This document shows, one piece after another, positions 38,500 through 46,806 of a stretch of 64,000 nt of DNA. A program made the translations under genes and the position numbers. Source of the DNA: Neptuniibacter pectenicola. GTDB lineage: Bacteria > Pseudomonadota > Gammaproteobacteria > Pseudomonadales > Balneatricaceae. The stretch spans positions 124,001 through 188,000 of the forward strand of contig NZ_LUTS01000002.1 in NCBI RefSeq assembly GCF_001597735.1, read 5' to 3'. Positions within the stretch are counted from its first letter, which is position 1, and each line of letters opens with the position of its first letter. The notes beneath the pieces were generated by a model. That model was given only the letters and a program-made list of their open reading frames with translations. It was not told where the DNA came from and made no database searches.

Positions 38500-39217
38500 G
38501 CGATCCCATCAAGAGCGGGTTATCGGTAAATATGCCATCGACACCTAATGCATAGAGACGTTCAGCCTGCTGGGGATCATTGCAGGTGTAGCAGTAGAGG
38601 TCATAGTTGGCGGCTTTGATGTCGTTAATATCTGAGCTGGTTAATGTATTGCAATCGCAATGGATGCTACAGGCTTGTAGCGTGGCAGCCTGTAGATGCC
38701 ATAACTCAGGAAGGTAATCGTACAGTAGGCCTATTTGAGCCTGGGGATCTAAGGTGCGGTAAGTACTCAGTGCATCATGATCGAAACTGCTGATTATTAA
38801 CTGCTGGGGATCGCGCCAATAGACGGATATGGCTTGAAACACCGTGCGGGCGGTTAGTTCTGATTCGCCAGCGCGGGGTTTTAGCTCCAAGTTTAAGCCT
38901 AGGTTTAATGCTTGGCAGAGTAAGAGAGCATCGGAAAGAAGGGGAAGTTGCTCAGGGTGCTCTTCGTTATTAAACCAACTACCGGCATCTATTTGGAATA
39001 GGTCGTTTAGGGTAAATTGGGATAATGCCCCCGTGTAATTGGTGCAGCGATCAAACTCATGGTCGTGGGAGAGTACAGGGGTGCCATCCCCCAACAGGGA
39101 GACATCCAGTTCTATCCATGTCGCATCACAGGCTGCGGCCTTACGAATACCCGCTAGCGTATTTTCTGGTGCGAGGGCAGCCGCCCCACGGTGGCCAATG
39201 ATGCGACTGGCGATCAT
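38441..39217 (-). CDS. Glycerophosphodiester phosphodiesterase (UgpQ-like, cytoplasmic)
   Basis: 258 residues from the ATG at 39217; a longer open frame to 39271 lies inside the GST gene. IIGHRGAAALAPENTLAG holds the catalytic HR...PENT residues, WIELDVSLLGDGTPVLSHD the ELD and D-HD metal ligands and FTDNPLL the usual C-terminal end of the TIM barrel. No signal peptide, so the UgpQ type. It splits glycerophosphodiesters to glycerol-3-phosphate and an alcohol. It is coupled to the GST gene by ATGA and its tail (with a Pro/Asn-rich end) overlaps the convergent pirin gene. Confidence 0.92.
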   Translation of the reverse strand: MIASRIIGHRGAAALAPENTLAGIRKAAACDATWIELDVSLLGDGTPVLSHDHEFDRCTNYTGALSQFTLNDLFQIDAGSWFNNEEHPEQLPLLSDALLLCQALNLGLNLELKPRAGESELTARTVFQAISVYWRDPQQLIISSFDHDALSTYRTLDPQAQIGLLYDYLPELWHLQAATLQACSIHCDCNTLTSSDINDIKAANYDLYCYTCNDPQQAERLYALGVDGIFTDNPLLMGSPSQPNDPHDNPQPPAQPLS

Positions 39218-39831
39218 GGTACCTGCATACCCCGTTGCACAAACTCGATATTGCCCATGCGATCCATCCATGCTTTAACGTGGGGGAACTGCTCGGGGTC
39301 AACCTTCTGCCATGCATAGCGCATCGCCCAAGGGTAGATCGCGAAATCAGCAATGGATAGCTCATCGCCGACCACAAACGCTTTATTTTTGAGTTGAGTA
39401 TTTAATACCTGCCACAGTCGTTGAGCCTCTTGGTTAAAGCGCTGTTTTGCGTAAGGTACATCCTCTTTAGCGAACTGATTAAAATGATGGGCTTGCCCTA
39501 GGAAAGCACCAAAGCCACTCATCTGCCACATGAGCCATTGAAGGCACTCTAGGCGAGTGATGGGATCGGTTGGGATAAACTCACCACTTTTTTCCGCTAA
39601 GTAGATAAGAATTGCGCCGCTTTCAAAGAGTTCGACGGTTTCTCCATTGGGGCCTTCGGGGTCCACAATTGCTGGAATCTTATTGTTGGGGCTTATTTTT
39701 AAAAAAGCGGGTTGGAATTGATCATTTTCAAGAATATTGATTGGGTGAACACTATAAGGCAATCGTAATGCCTCAAGCATAATCGAAATTTTTCGGCCAT
39801 TAGGGGTTCCCCATGTATACAGATCGATCAT
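39214..39831 (-). CDS. Glutathione S-transferase family protein (YfcG/YghU-like)
   Basis: 205 residues. MIDLYTWGTPNGRKISIMLE is the N-terminal motif of YfcG-type disulfide-bond oxidoreductases, where Thr (in WGTPNG) replaces Cys and interacts with two glutathiones. NNKIPAIVD and LFESGAILIYLA form the GSH site. ELSIADFAIYPW is the C-terminal GST motif. It overlaps the GDPD gene downstream by four bases and follows a LysM-like gene by nine bases. Confidence 0.92.
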   Translation of the reverse strand: MIDLYTWGTPNGRKISIMLEALRLPYSVHPINILENDQFQPAFLKISPNNKIPAIVDPEGPNGETVELFESGAILIYLAEKSGEFIPTDPITRLECLQWLMWQMSGFGAFLGQAHHFNQFAKEDVPYAKQRFNQEAQRLWQVLNTQLKNKAFVVGDELSIADFAIYPWAMRYAWQKVDPEQFPHVKAWMDRMGNIEFVQRGMQVP

Positions 39832-39840
39832 TCAAACTCC

Positions 39841-40656
39841 TTAAAGCGATGTGAAATGGTTATAGATAGTGATCAATTCTTCTTCAGTGAACGTAACAAT
39901 AATCAGTTGTTGCCCTGGTGTGATGAGGTTAGGGTTATCGCCTAAGATTCCTTTCTCGTAATTGTAAATATAGGTTCTATCCACCTTATTCTTAAGGATT
40001 TGGCCTAAAAAAGAACTACGCTTATTGTCTAACTTCTCATCGGCATCTTTTGGGATGTCGACGGTAACGGTTTTATCAAGTCCAGGTAATACAAGCCCTT
40101 TGGTAAATGTACTCATGAGACCGTGCTGAATAATCCCCCACAGGCCTTCGTCATCGTTTTCATTTACAGCGTGAATAAAATAGATGTTACTGGCGGCTTG
40201 GTCGGGGTTGTCGAGAAGCTCTTGTAGCTTGATTTGGTTCTCTAGACTGAGTGAGGTAAGCGGATTGGCATTGTCGCTGCCTGAGGCGGTTGTGGCGGTG
40301 TCTGTTTTAATGATGTTGATATGGCTTGATACCGCAAAGGTTGCTGCTCCCTCGTCATCGCTTGTTTCTGGGTTTGCAGCAAGGGCTTCCTCTGTAATGG
40401 CTGAGGCGGTCTCAGTGCTTTTTTTAGGTAACTTAAGTAGTTGATCTGACGTGACAAAGTTATCCGCCTTTCCTATCTCTATCGGGTCATTCGCCCCTTG
40501 AGTTAATGCGTCAATATGTTTTTTAGCATTTGGGCTAGAGGGTTCCTGAGTGGGGGCGGGTATGGCTGAGGTCGAGAGAGACTCTTTTTTGTCTAGGAAT
40601 AGATAAGCCGCCGCGAGTATTGCAGCAATGATAATGATCAAAAAAAGGCGTTGCAT
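39841..40656 (-). CDS. Membrane-anchored protein with C-terminal LysM-like domain
   Basis: 271 residues from the ATG at 40656, which has GAGGAAG before it; a TTG at 40674 is less likely. A single helix (residues 3-20) anchors the protein, then a long Ser/Thr/Ala-rich low-complexity linker reaches to about residue 150. Residues ~160-270 hold GLWGIIQHGLMSTFTKGLVLPG and ILGDNPNLITPGQQLIIV, which resemble the start and end of a LysM domain with a large insertion. I recognise no named family. It leads the minus-strand set with GST and GDPD. Peptidoglycan binding is inferred. Confidence 0.65.
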   Translation of the reverse strand: MQRLFLIIIIAAILAAAYLFLDKKESLSTSAIPAPTQEPSSPNAKKHIDALTQGANDPIEIGKADNFVTSDQLLKLPKKSTETASAITEEALAANPETSDDEGAATFAVSSHINIIKTDTATTASGSDNANPLTSLSLENQIKLQELLDNPDQAASNIYFIHAVNENDDEGLWGIIQHGLMSTFTKGLVLPGLDKTVTVDIPKDADEKLDNKRSSFLGQILKNKVDRTYIYNYEKGILGDNPNLITPGQQLIIVTFTEEELITIYNHFTSL

Positions 40657-40840
40657 TCTATCTTCCTCTGTCAAATTTAGTAAGACAATGCCACATAATG
40701 TAGCCCTATGTGGGCAATAATAAAATAGCTAACCTAATAAGGGATAGGATATAGCCCGTTTCCGTGCGGCAATATTTTGTAAGCGATTTAACGGTTTATT
40801 CATTTTTATACTACTCAAAATACTATTTATTTAATAGAAT

Positions 40841-40855
40841 TGATAATCATTATCA
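40841..40855. promoter_or_regulatory. Perfect 7-1-7 Fur box
   Basis: TGATAATCATTATCA is an exact 7-1-7 inverted repeat of the Fur consensus TGATAATNATTATCA. It lies 26 bases before the favoured start of the EAL gene, overlapping where the promoter should be. Repression by iron-loaded Fur is inferred from this match. Confidence 0.88.
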
Positions 40856-40881
40856 TTTCTGTTTTTTTGAGGTTGTATCTT

Positions 40882-41628
40882 TTGAGTTCATATAGTCCGG
40901 TTATGGATAGGTTAGCGTTGCTTGAATTAGTCGATAGGCAGCGTTTTGGTGTTGAGTATCAACCGATTATTGATACCAGCAATGGTGCAGTGATTGGTTA
41001 TGAAGCGTTAGCGCGGTTTTTTAATCATCGAGGGGAGCTTATTACCCCGCTCAGTGTTTTTCAGTCATTACATGATAGCCCGCTTATGCTTGCGCAAGTG
41101 GAATTGCAGTTAAAACGATTACAAATCAGGTTTCGTCCAAAGGGGAGTACGCTGTTTCTCAATATTGACCCCCATGCTTTTGCTGTATTTGGGCCGGCTG
41201 AAAGCACGAATGTGATGGCTAAAATGTTAACGGAGAATGATAATTTAGTCGTTGAGTTGATAGAAAATACAGACCTGAATGATGCTCATATTAGTAACGA
41301 AGTTGCCGAGTTAATGCACCAGAAGGGTGTGGCGATTGCGTTGGATGATGTGGGAGCGCCGGGCACTATGGTGTCATTAACTATTCTAAGTAATGTGGAT
41401 TTTATTAAATTTGATCGTCATTGGATCAGTGGTGATAGTTGCCAAAGTAAAAGTATGAAACAGCTCTTTAAAAGCTTAATTGGCTATGCTCAGCTGAGTG
41501 GTAAGCAAACCATACTCGAAGGGGTCGAATCGGCTGAAGACTTAGCTTATGCGGTTAAAATTGGGGTTGATTATGTTCAAGGATTTTTTTACAAAGAGTT
41601 ATTTATACAGGAGTATTGTGGCAACTAA
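40882..41628 (+). CDS. EAL-domain c-di-GMP phosphodiesterase, iron-regulated
   Basis: 248 residues from the TTG at 40882, which has TTGAGG nine bases before; an open frame runs back to 40840 but that would translate the Fur box itself, and the ATG at 40903 has poor SD. It is a single EAL domain with no sensor or membrane part. Catalytic residues are present though the text is divergent: YEALARF, FLNIDP, VELIENT, DDVGAPGT in place of DDFGTGYS, FIKFDRHW, LEGVESAE, VQGFFY. It is likely an active but atypical phosphodiesterase. With the Fur box it would be made when iron is scarce, lowering c-di-GMP. Confidence 0.85.
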   Translation: MSSYSPVMDRLALLELVDRQRFGVEYQPIIDTSNGAVIGYEALARFFNHRGELITPLSVFQSLHDSPLMLAQVELQLKRLQIRFRPKGSTLFLNIDPHAFAVFGPAESTNVMAKMLTENDNLVVELIENTDLNDAHISNEVAELMHQKGVAIALDDVGAPGTMVSLTILSNVDFIKFDRHWISGDSCQSKSMKQLFKSLIGYAQLSGKQTILEGVESAEDLAYAVKIGVDYVQGFFYKELFIQEYCGN

Positions 41629-41747
41629 GTCGGGCACAAACTCCAGCACGATGACATAAAGTGTACGCACACGGCTGATCAAGTTAGTACGCAATTTGTT
41701 TAAGTTACACTATCTTTATAGCTAATAATCTCATGTGTTGATGTGTA

Positions 41748-42353
41748 ATGATTGAAGAAATTGAGGATATATTAAGGTTTTGGTTTGGCGCAATTGACAA
41801 TGGTTTTCCGGTCAGTGATCGCAGTAAGTTATGGTGGTCGGGTGACGCGGAGAATGATCGTCTAATTAGCGAGTTGTTTGGTCATCAGGTCCACCAAGCA
41901 TTAAGGGGTGAACTTGATGAGTGGGCCGTTTCGCCACGTGGGCGCTTAGCGTTAATTATTTTACTTGATCAGTTTACGCGAACGATATTCAGAGGATCTG
42001 AAGATGCTTTTTCAGGGGATGAAAAAGCCTTAGCCTTGTGTATGGACGGTCGTAATATGGGCCATGATCAGGCGTTAGATATTGTTGAACGTGTTTTTTT
42101 CTATATGCCGCTTGAGCATGCGGAGCAATTAGATATTCAGCAACTCTGCCTCGATTGCTTTGAGCAGATGCTTTTTGAAGTGTCTGGTGTTAATAAGATT
42201 CAGGTGGAAAACTGGTTAGATTTTGCCTATCAGCACTATGATCAAATTAGTCGCTTTGGCCGCTTCCCCCACCGTAATGAAGTCTTAGGTCGTAGCTCAA
42301 CACCTGAGGAATTAGCTTTTCTATTGCAAACTAAAAGCCGTTGGGGACAGTAG
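41748..42353 (+). CDS. DUF924 family protein
   Basis: 201 residues. ILRFWFGAID, WWSGDAENDRLI, ALIILLDQFTRTIFRGS, YMPLEHAEQ and DFAYQHYDQISRFGRFPHRN are the family motifs in order. The fold is helical, related to TPR proteins; its function is unknown. It stands alone and is convergent with the DUF72 gene (10 bases between). Confidence 0.9.
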   Translation: MIEEIEDILRFWFGAIDNGFPVSDRSKLWWSGDAENDRLISELFGHQVHQALRGELDEWAVSPRGRLALIILLDQFTRTIFRGSEDAFSGDEKALALCMDGRNMGHDQALDIVERVFFYMPLEHAEQLDIQQLCLDCFEQMLFEVSGVNKIQVENWLDFAYQHYDQISRFGRFPHRNEVLGRSSTPEELAFLLQTKSRWGQ

Positions 42354-42363
42354 CGCTGGCGTA

Positions 42364-43236
42364 TCAGAATAGCGTGCTCTGTTTCTTTACGGTTGGCCAC
42401 GGCGTGAACAGGCAACTTTCTGGGCGTTTCTGTTCGATTTGCTGAACAAAATATGCGGCAAGCTCAGGGGCGTCTGCATTATCAGGGGTGTGGAAAAAGA
42501 AAAAAGGCGAACGCCCCTCATCCATCCACTGAATCGCTTTGTTGATCCATGGCGTTAAATAATCAGTTCCGAGCGTCCAGTTTAAGGGCGTAATGAAACG
42601 CACCATTGGGTAGGTTGATGTCGCGATTGCGTGTACTGGGAGCTGGGGTTTATGCGCTTTGGCTTTGCTGCTTATAGGATCATCAGAAGGATCGTTAAAG
42701 AGTGCGCGGGTATCGAAGCTGATGCGGCTGACGTTATGGGCGACGAGCAGTTGATTCAACGCTGTTTCAGCTGCGCCTTTACTAAAGAAGCAGGGGTTTC
42801 GTACCTCTACCCCGTAGTTAAACGCGTTAGGTAGATTCTGCAAGTAATCCGATAAGGCGTGTAGGTTATTGTCATCAAAGGTTGAAGGCAGCTGTATGCA
42901 TAGCAGGCCCAGTTGTGCGTGCAGTGGCTCAAGTCGCTTTAAGAAGGCCGCAGTGTCTTCGTCTGATGATTTAAGATGGTTTTTATGGGTGATCTGCTGA
43001 GGAAACTTAAAGCAGAAGCGAAAGGCGGGATCCGCTTCGTTTACCCAGGTCTCTACTGTTGCTTCATTGGGTAGACCATAAAAGGTACTGTTGCCTTCTA
43101 CGCTACTAAAGTGGCGGGAATAAGCTTTTAAAATATGCTCACTTGAGGGGCGCTGAAGAATACTCGCTTGCCACGCCGCATGCTGCCACTGGGTGAGGCC
43201 GATATAACAGGTTTGTTTAATAGGTTGATGGGGCAC
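42364..43236 (-). CDS. DUF72 family protein
   Basis: 290 residues. CYIGLTQWQHAAW, FSSVEGNSTFYGLP, FCFKFPQQITHKN, LLCIQLPSTF and YGVEVRNPCFF match the DUF72 (YecE) TIM-barrel family. The biochemical role is not established. The gene has no partner; it points away from motA with 106 bases between the starts. Confidence 0.92.
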   Translation of the reverse strand: MPHQPIKQTCYIGLTQWQHAAWQASILQRPSSEHILKAYSRHFSSVEGNSTFYGLPNEATVETWVNEADPAFRFCFKFPQQITHKNHLKSSDEDTAAFLKRLEPLHAQLGLLCIQLPSTFDDNNLHALSDYLQNLPNAFNYGVEVRNPCFFSKGAAETALNQLLVAHNVSRISFDTRALFNDPSDDPISSKAKAHKPQLPVHAIATSTYPMVRFITPLNWTLGTDYLTPWINKAIQWMDEGRSPFFFFHTPDNADAPELAAYFVQQIEQKRPESCLFTPWPTVKKQSTLF

Positions 43237-43342
43237 AATGTTGTACTGATGACGTTAATAAAGTGGATTTATAATCACGGTACTTTAACATGCTAACATA
43301 CCGATATAGTTAATTTTTAAGTGGATTTTAGAGAGATATTAA

Positions 43343-44110
43343 ATGGATTTCGCCTCACTCGTTGGAATTATTTCCGGTTTAGTTTTAATTATTTCTGCCA
43401 TCATCATGGGGGGAAGTTCTGATGTATTCGTCAATATTCCGGGAATGATGATTGTCGCAGGCGGAACGATAGCGGCTACGCTACTCACCGTGCAATTTAA
43501 AGATGTACTCAATGCCTTTAAAGGCGCGTTTATCGTGTTTACTCAGGATAAAACAAATCAGCAAGAGATGATTGATACGATGCTAGAAATTAGCCGTATT
43601 AGCCATCGCCACGGTTTGTTAAAGGTGGGTGATGTTGAAAGTTCATCCCCCGTATTAAAGCGCGCTTGTATGTTGCTGGCGGAGGCCGCATCTGAGCAGG
43701 TTATTAGGAACACGCTGCAAAATGAGATTGATTCGCTGGTGGCGAGGCATTATGCAACGCAAGATGTATTCAGAAAAATGGCGGCATATGCCCCCGCTTT
43801 TGGCATGCTGGGTACGTTAATTGGGTTGATTCAGATGCTGAGTGAACTGGATAACCCTGAAGCGATTGGGCCAGCTATGGCCGTTGCCCTGCTAACCACC
43901 TTTTATGGGTCGTTATTAGCTACCATGGTGTTTTTGCCTATTGCCGGTAAGTTGAAATCAAGGACATTATCGGAAGTGACGAACCTTGAGATTATTCGGG
44001 AGGGTTGCATCAGTATTTTAACCAATGATCACTATATGCATGTGTATGAGCAATTATCGTCATACATTCCCGCGGCAAAGCGGAAAAAAATTAAGGCTGG
44101 ACAAAAATAG
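43343..44110 (+). CDS. pomA: Flagellar stator protein MotA/PomA
   Basis: 255 residues with four membrane helices (about 5-25, 30-50, 150-172, 183-205). Cytoplasmic loop ASEQVIRNTLQNEIDSLVARH carries charged residues of the rotor-contacting region; MLGTLIGLIQML is the helix-3 signature. Sequence and length fit the PomA class, which usually uses sodium, rather than enteric MotA (295 residues). Followed after 14 bases by the MotB partner. Confidence 0.9.
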   Translation: MDFASLVGIISGLVLIISAIIMGGSSDVFVNIPGMMIVAGGTIAATLLTVQFKDVLNAFKGAFIVFTQDKTNQQEMIDTMLEISRISHRHGLLKVGDVESSSPVLKRACMLLAEAASEQVIRNTLQNEIDSLVARHYATQDVFRKMAAYAPAFGMLGTLIGLIQMLSELDNPEAIGPAMAVALLTTFYGSLLATMVFLPIAGKLKSRTLSEVTNLEIIREGCISILTNDHYMHVYEQLSSYIPAAKRKKIKAGQK

Positions 44111-44124
44111 GGGAGTAATGCGTT

Positions 44125-44910
44125 ATGACGTCTAAAACAACCCTTATCGAAGAGAATGAATCCGCGGACTGGCTTTATACCTTTGCCGATTTAATGACAT
44201 TGCTGTTGGTGTTCTTTGTTCTGCTGTTTTCTCTGTCCAGTGTCGAAGTTGAACGGTTTGAATTAGCGACGCGTTCGTTAAACGATGCCTTCCAGGGGGG
44301 ATCAGGTGCGAACAGTTTGATCGAGTTCCCCCATGAGGCACCGGTTAAACCTGAGGTTCCTGAAGAGATTGAGGAGATCCTGCCTGCGACTGACCTATCG
44401 GATGACGATGCCGATAAGCCAATGGAAAATGAAGCTGAGAATTTAAATACGGCTTTGCAGAGCTTAAACGATGAGATATCAGAGCAGCTAAAACTTGAGA
44501 TTTTAAATCAAGCGGTTGAAATTGGTTCCCCTAAAGATGGCAAATTGACCATTAAAGTAAGTGGTGACCTGTTGTTCCCATCGGGCTCGGCTGACTTTAA
44601 ACCTGAAATGATGTCAGTACTCGACTCGGTGGTATTAACATTAAAGAAAAACCCCGATATGAAGTTAAGAATTCAGGGCCATACCGATGATGTGCCGATA
44701 GAAACGGCAAGATTTCCTTCAAATTGGGACCTGTCAGCCATTAGGGCGACTAATGTGCTGCGCTACTTAGTACGAGGAGGCTTGGAGGTTGAGCGTGTAT
44801 CCGCGACCGGATATGGTGACTCAAGGCCCCTGGCTGCTAACGATAGTGTTGAGAACAGAGCAAAAAATAGGCGTTTAGAATTTGTTTTGGAGAGGAGGTC
44901 TGAGCAATGA
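44125..44910 (+). CDS. pomB: Flagellar stator protein MotB/PomB
   Basis: 261 residues. One helix with the ion-binding Asp22 (YTFADLMTLLLVFFVLL), a long acidic linker (about 65-125) and a C-terminal OmpA-like peptidoglycan-binding domain (about 140-258) with QGHTDDVPI and NRRLEFVLE. This is the PomB/MotB pattern; it pairs with the upstream MotA-like protein to form the stator. It overlaps the following PilZ gene by four bases. Confidence 0.91.
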   Translation: MTSKTTLIEENESADWLYTFADLMTLLLVFFVLLFSLSSVEVERFELATRSLNDAFQGGSGANSLIEFPHEAPVKPEVPEEIEEILPATDLSDDDADKPMENEAENLNTALQSLNDEISEQLKLEILNQAVEIGSPKDGKLTIKVSGDLLFPSGSADFKPEMMSVLDSVVLTLKKNPDMKLRIQGHTDDVPIETARFPSNWDLSAIRATNVLRYLVRGGLEVERVSATGYGDSRPLAANDSVENRAKNRRLEFVLERRSEQ

Positions 44911-45293
44911 AGATCCCTGTAGTACTAGACTTGTCAGATGATGATAATAGGCGACAGACCTACAGAGCACCGGTGGATGATGGGGTAACAATGACAATCG
45001 ATAATGAACCGGTTGGGTTACTGGATATTTCGGAAACGGGAGTGGCCTTTGTAACGGATAAGACCCTATCTGGGCGCATTGAAAACGTGGTTATTTCATT
45101 TACGTTAGGGAAAAACTACCGCCTTAAGCCTGACTTGAACGTCTCTTTCTGTGGGTCGGGACGTTGTGGTGCTGAGTTTGTTGGGCTGTCAGACAAAGCC
45201 TGTTTAGTTTTATCTGAGTTAATTATAAAGATCCAAAAAGCACGTATACGGCAGGCAGCAGAAGAGAACGAACTAAGGCCGGATGAGGAATAA
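44907..45293 (+). CDS. PilZ-domain c-di-GMP receptor coupled to stator genes
   Basis: 128 residues, a single PilZ domain. The two c-di-GMP binding motifs are present: RxxxR at Arg16-Arg20 and DxSxxG at Asp40-Gly45 (DISETG). It overlaps the MotB gene (ATGA), so amounts of stator and PilZ protein are linked. Inference: it slows or alters motor function when c-di-GMP is high, like YcgR but without the N-terminal YcgR domain. Confidence 0.87.
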   Translation: MKIPVVLDLSDDDNRRQTYRAPVDDGVTMTIDNEPVGLLDISETGVAFVTDKTLSGRIENVVISFTLGKNYRLKPDLNVSFCGSGRCGAEFVGLSDKACLVLSELIIKIQKARIRQAAEENELRPDEE

Positions 45294-45325
45294 CAGGCTA
45301 ATTGTTTGAAAGTATTAAATAAAGC

Positions 45326-45354
45326 TTGAATTTTTTGAAATTGGTCTGTAGTAT
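45326..45354 (+). promoter_or_regulatory. Sigma-70 promoter for tRNA-fMet
   Basis: TTGAAT (45326-45331) and TAGTAT (45349-45354) are separated by 17 bases and end 14 bases before the mature tRNA. Confidence 0.65.
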
Positions 45355-45368
45355 TCGCACCACATTGA

Positions 45369-45445
<77 letters not shown>

Positions 45446-45454
45446 AATACAGAG

Positions 45455-45488
45455 AAAGCCGATTTAGTGAATGCTAGGTCGGCTTTTT
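45455..45488 (+). terminator. Terminator after tRNA-fMet
   Basis: AAAGCCGA and TCGGCTTTTTT form a stem across a 16-base loop with a T-run (45482-45489). Located 10 bases after the tRNA. Confidence 0.8.
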
Positions 45489-45515
45489 TGCGTCTGGGCG
45501 TTGTTGAATGAAAGG

Positions 45516-45595
45516 CTAGGGTTGAGTGGTAGCTCGTCGGACTCAGCTCTTGTAACCCCGGGCGAAGGTCGTTGGTTCAAATCCAGCCCCCGCTA
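45516..45595 (+). pseudogene. Degenerate second tRNA-fMet copy
   Basis: 32 bases at 45564-45595 (GAAGG...CGCTA) are identical to the 3' part of the tRNA, and GGTAGCTCGTCGG (45528-45540) matches its D arm and anticodon stem. The acceptor 5' strand is lost and the anticodon arm has a net 12-base insertion, so it cannot fold as tRNA. Either a decayed duplicate or a remnant left by recombination at the tRNA 3' end. Confidence 0.8.
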
Positions 45596-45750
45596 GTTCA
45601 GCGCTTCCATTTAGGCGCTATTTCCCGTCGTTCAATGCAATTACTCTTGTTATTCATTTCTTTATCTATACTTATATCAACCATATACTGGAATTATCCT
45701 TTTGATGTTTATCAGTAAATGGATTTTTTTACCTACAAAGTGAATTTTAA

Positions 45751-46803
45751 ATGAACTCTGGTCGTGTTGTTTTTACGTTTGTTTTTCTTCTTTTTATCTC
45801 TGGATGTACGGAACAGAGTGAGCCGGAGGTTTATCGTTGGGATATACAGTCACAAGCGGTTGCCACAACAACGAGTTATCTTGAAATACAAAACTTTGTA
45901 AAAAGTATTGAAGCGATGAGCGCAGGTCGGCTCATTATAACGCCTCATCCCGCAGGTGAGTTGGCCCACGGTTCGGATATTTATACAGCGGTAAGTGAAA
46001 ATCGAATTCAAATGGGGAATGGCTGGCCAAACTGGTGGTCGGCACAGCACCCAGCATGGGCTGTTATGAATTCGGGGCCGTTTGATTTTATGAACATTGA
46101 TGCATCAATGATGTTCTTTTATGAGAAAGGGGGGATCGAGCTGGCCAATGAACTTTCTATTCCCCAAGGTGTTTTATGGCGTCCTGCGTGGTGGGCCGGT
46201 ATGGAGTTTGGTTTGGTCTCTAATGAGCCCATAACGGGTTTGGACGATCTTAAGGGAAAAAAGGTACGTATAGGCCCCGGCTTGCCAAGTGAGGTTTTAG
46301 TAAAGGCATCGCAAAGTATGGCTATTCCACTCGTACCTGAAGAGATTAAACCGTCATTAGAATCGGGTCACATTGATGCGGTAGAGTGGACAACATCGAC
46401 CGGTATTATTGATTTAGGTTTGATGGAGATTAGCGCTTACGGCATTGTCCCCGCTATCTGGCAGCCTTCCGTTTTAGCCGATTTTTTGATTAATAAAGAA
46501 GCCTATGATGAGTTGCCTAAAGATTTGCAGACGATTTTAGAGTCGGCGATAAAATCGTATGCCTTAACAACAACGTTGAAAGCTAAGGTGAATGATATTG
46601 CAGCATTAACGATCTTAGAGGATCATGGTATGACGCTGCAAAAATGGAGCCCTAGTGATATTGAACGTTGGCGTGTAGCGGCAACGGCGTTAACAATGCA
46701 ATATAAACAAAAAGATGATTTCTCTCGTCGTTTAATTGAAAGTAAGCAAAAATTTAAGCAGGAGTTTGATTATTACTATCAATATTTTGGGCCATATGAA
46801 TAG
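45751..46803 (+). CDS. TRAP-type solute-binding lipoprotein (DctP family)
   Basis: 350 residues. The N-terminus has a lipobox LFISGC with Cys19 as the lipidation site, and Thr at +2, so it goes to the outer membrane or stays on the periplasmic side. The remainder is a DctP/TRAP binding protein: SAGRLIITPHPAGEL, ADDLKGKKVRIGPGL-like segment (LDDLKGKKVRIGPG), and PSLESGHIDAVEW. The TRAP permease genes dctQ/dctM are not next to it. Its stop is three bases before a sensor-type GGDEF-EAL gene, so it may bring a ligand signal to that protein. Confidence 0.87.
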   Translation: MNSGRVVFTFVFLLFISGCTEQSEPEVYRWDIQSQAVATTTSYLEIQNFVKSIEAMSAGRLIITPHPAGELAHGSDIYTAVSENRIQMGNGWPNWWSAQHPAWAVMNSGPFDFMNIDASMMFFYEKGGIELANELSIPQGVLWRPAWWAGMEFGLVSNEPITGLDDLKGKKVRIGPGLPSEVLVKASQSMAIPLVPEEIKPSLESGHIDAVEWTTSTGIIDLGLMEISAYGIVPAIWQPSVLADFLINKEAYDELPKDLQTILESAIKSYALTTTLKAKVNDIAALTILEDHGMTLQKWSPSDIERWRVAATALTMQYKQKDDFSRRLIESKQKFKQEFDYYYQYFGPYE

Positions 46804-46806
46804 CGA

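Noticed and set aside
45516-45595. Second functional tRNA-fMet
   Set aside because: The acceptor 5' strand is absent and the anticodon arm has a 12-base net insertion.
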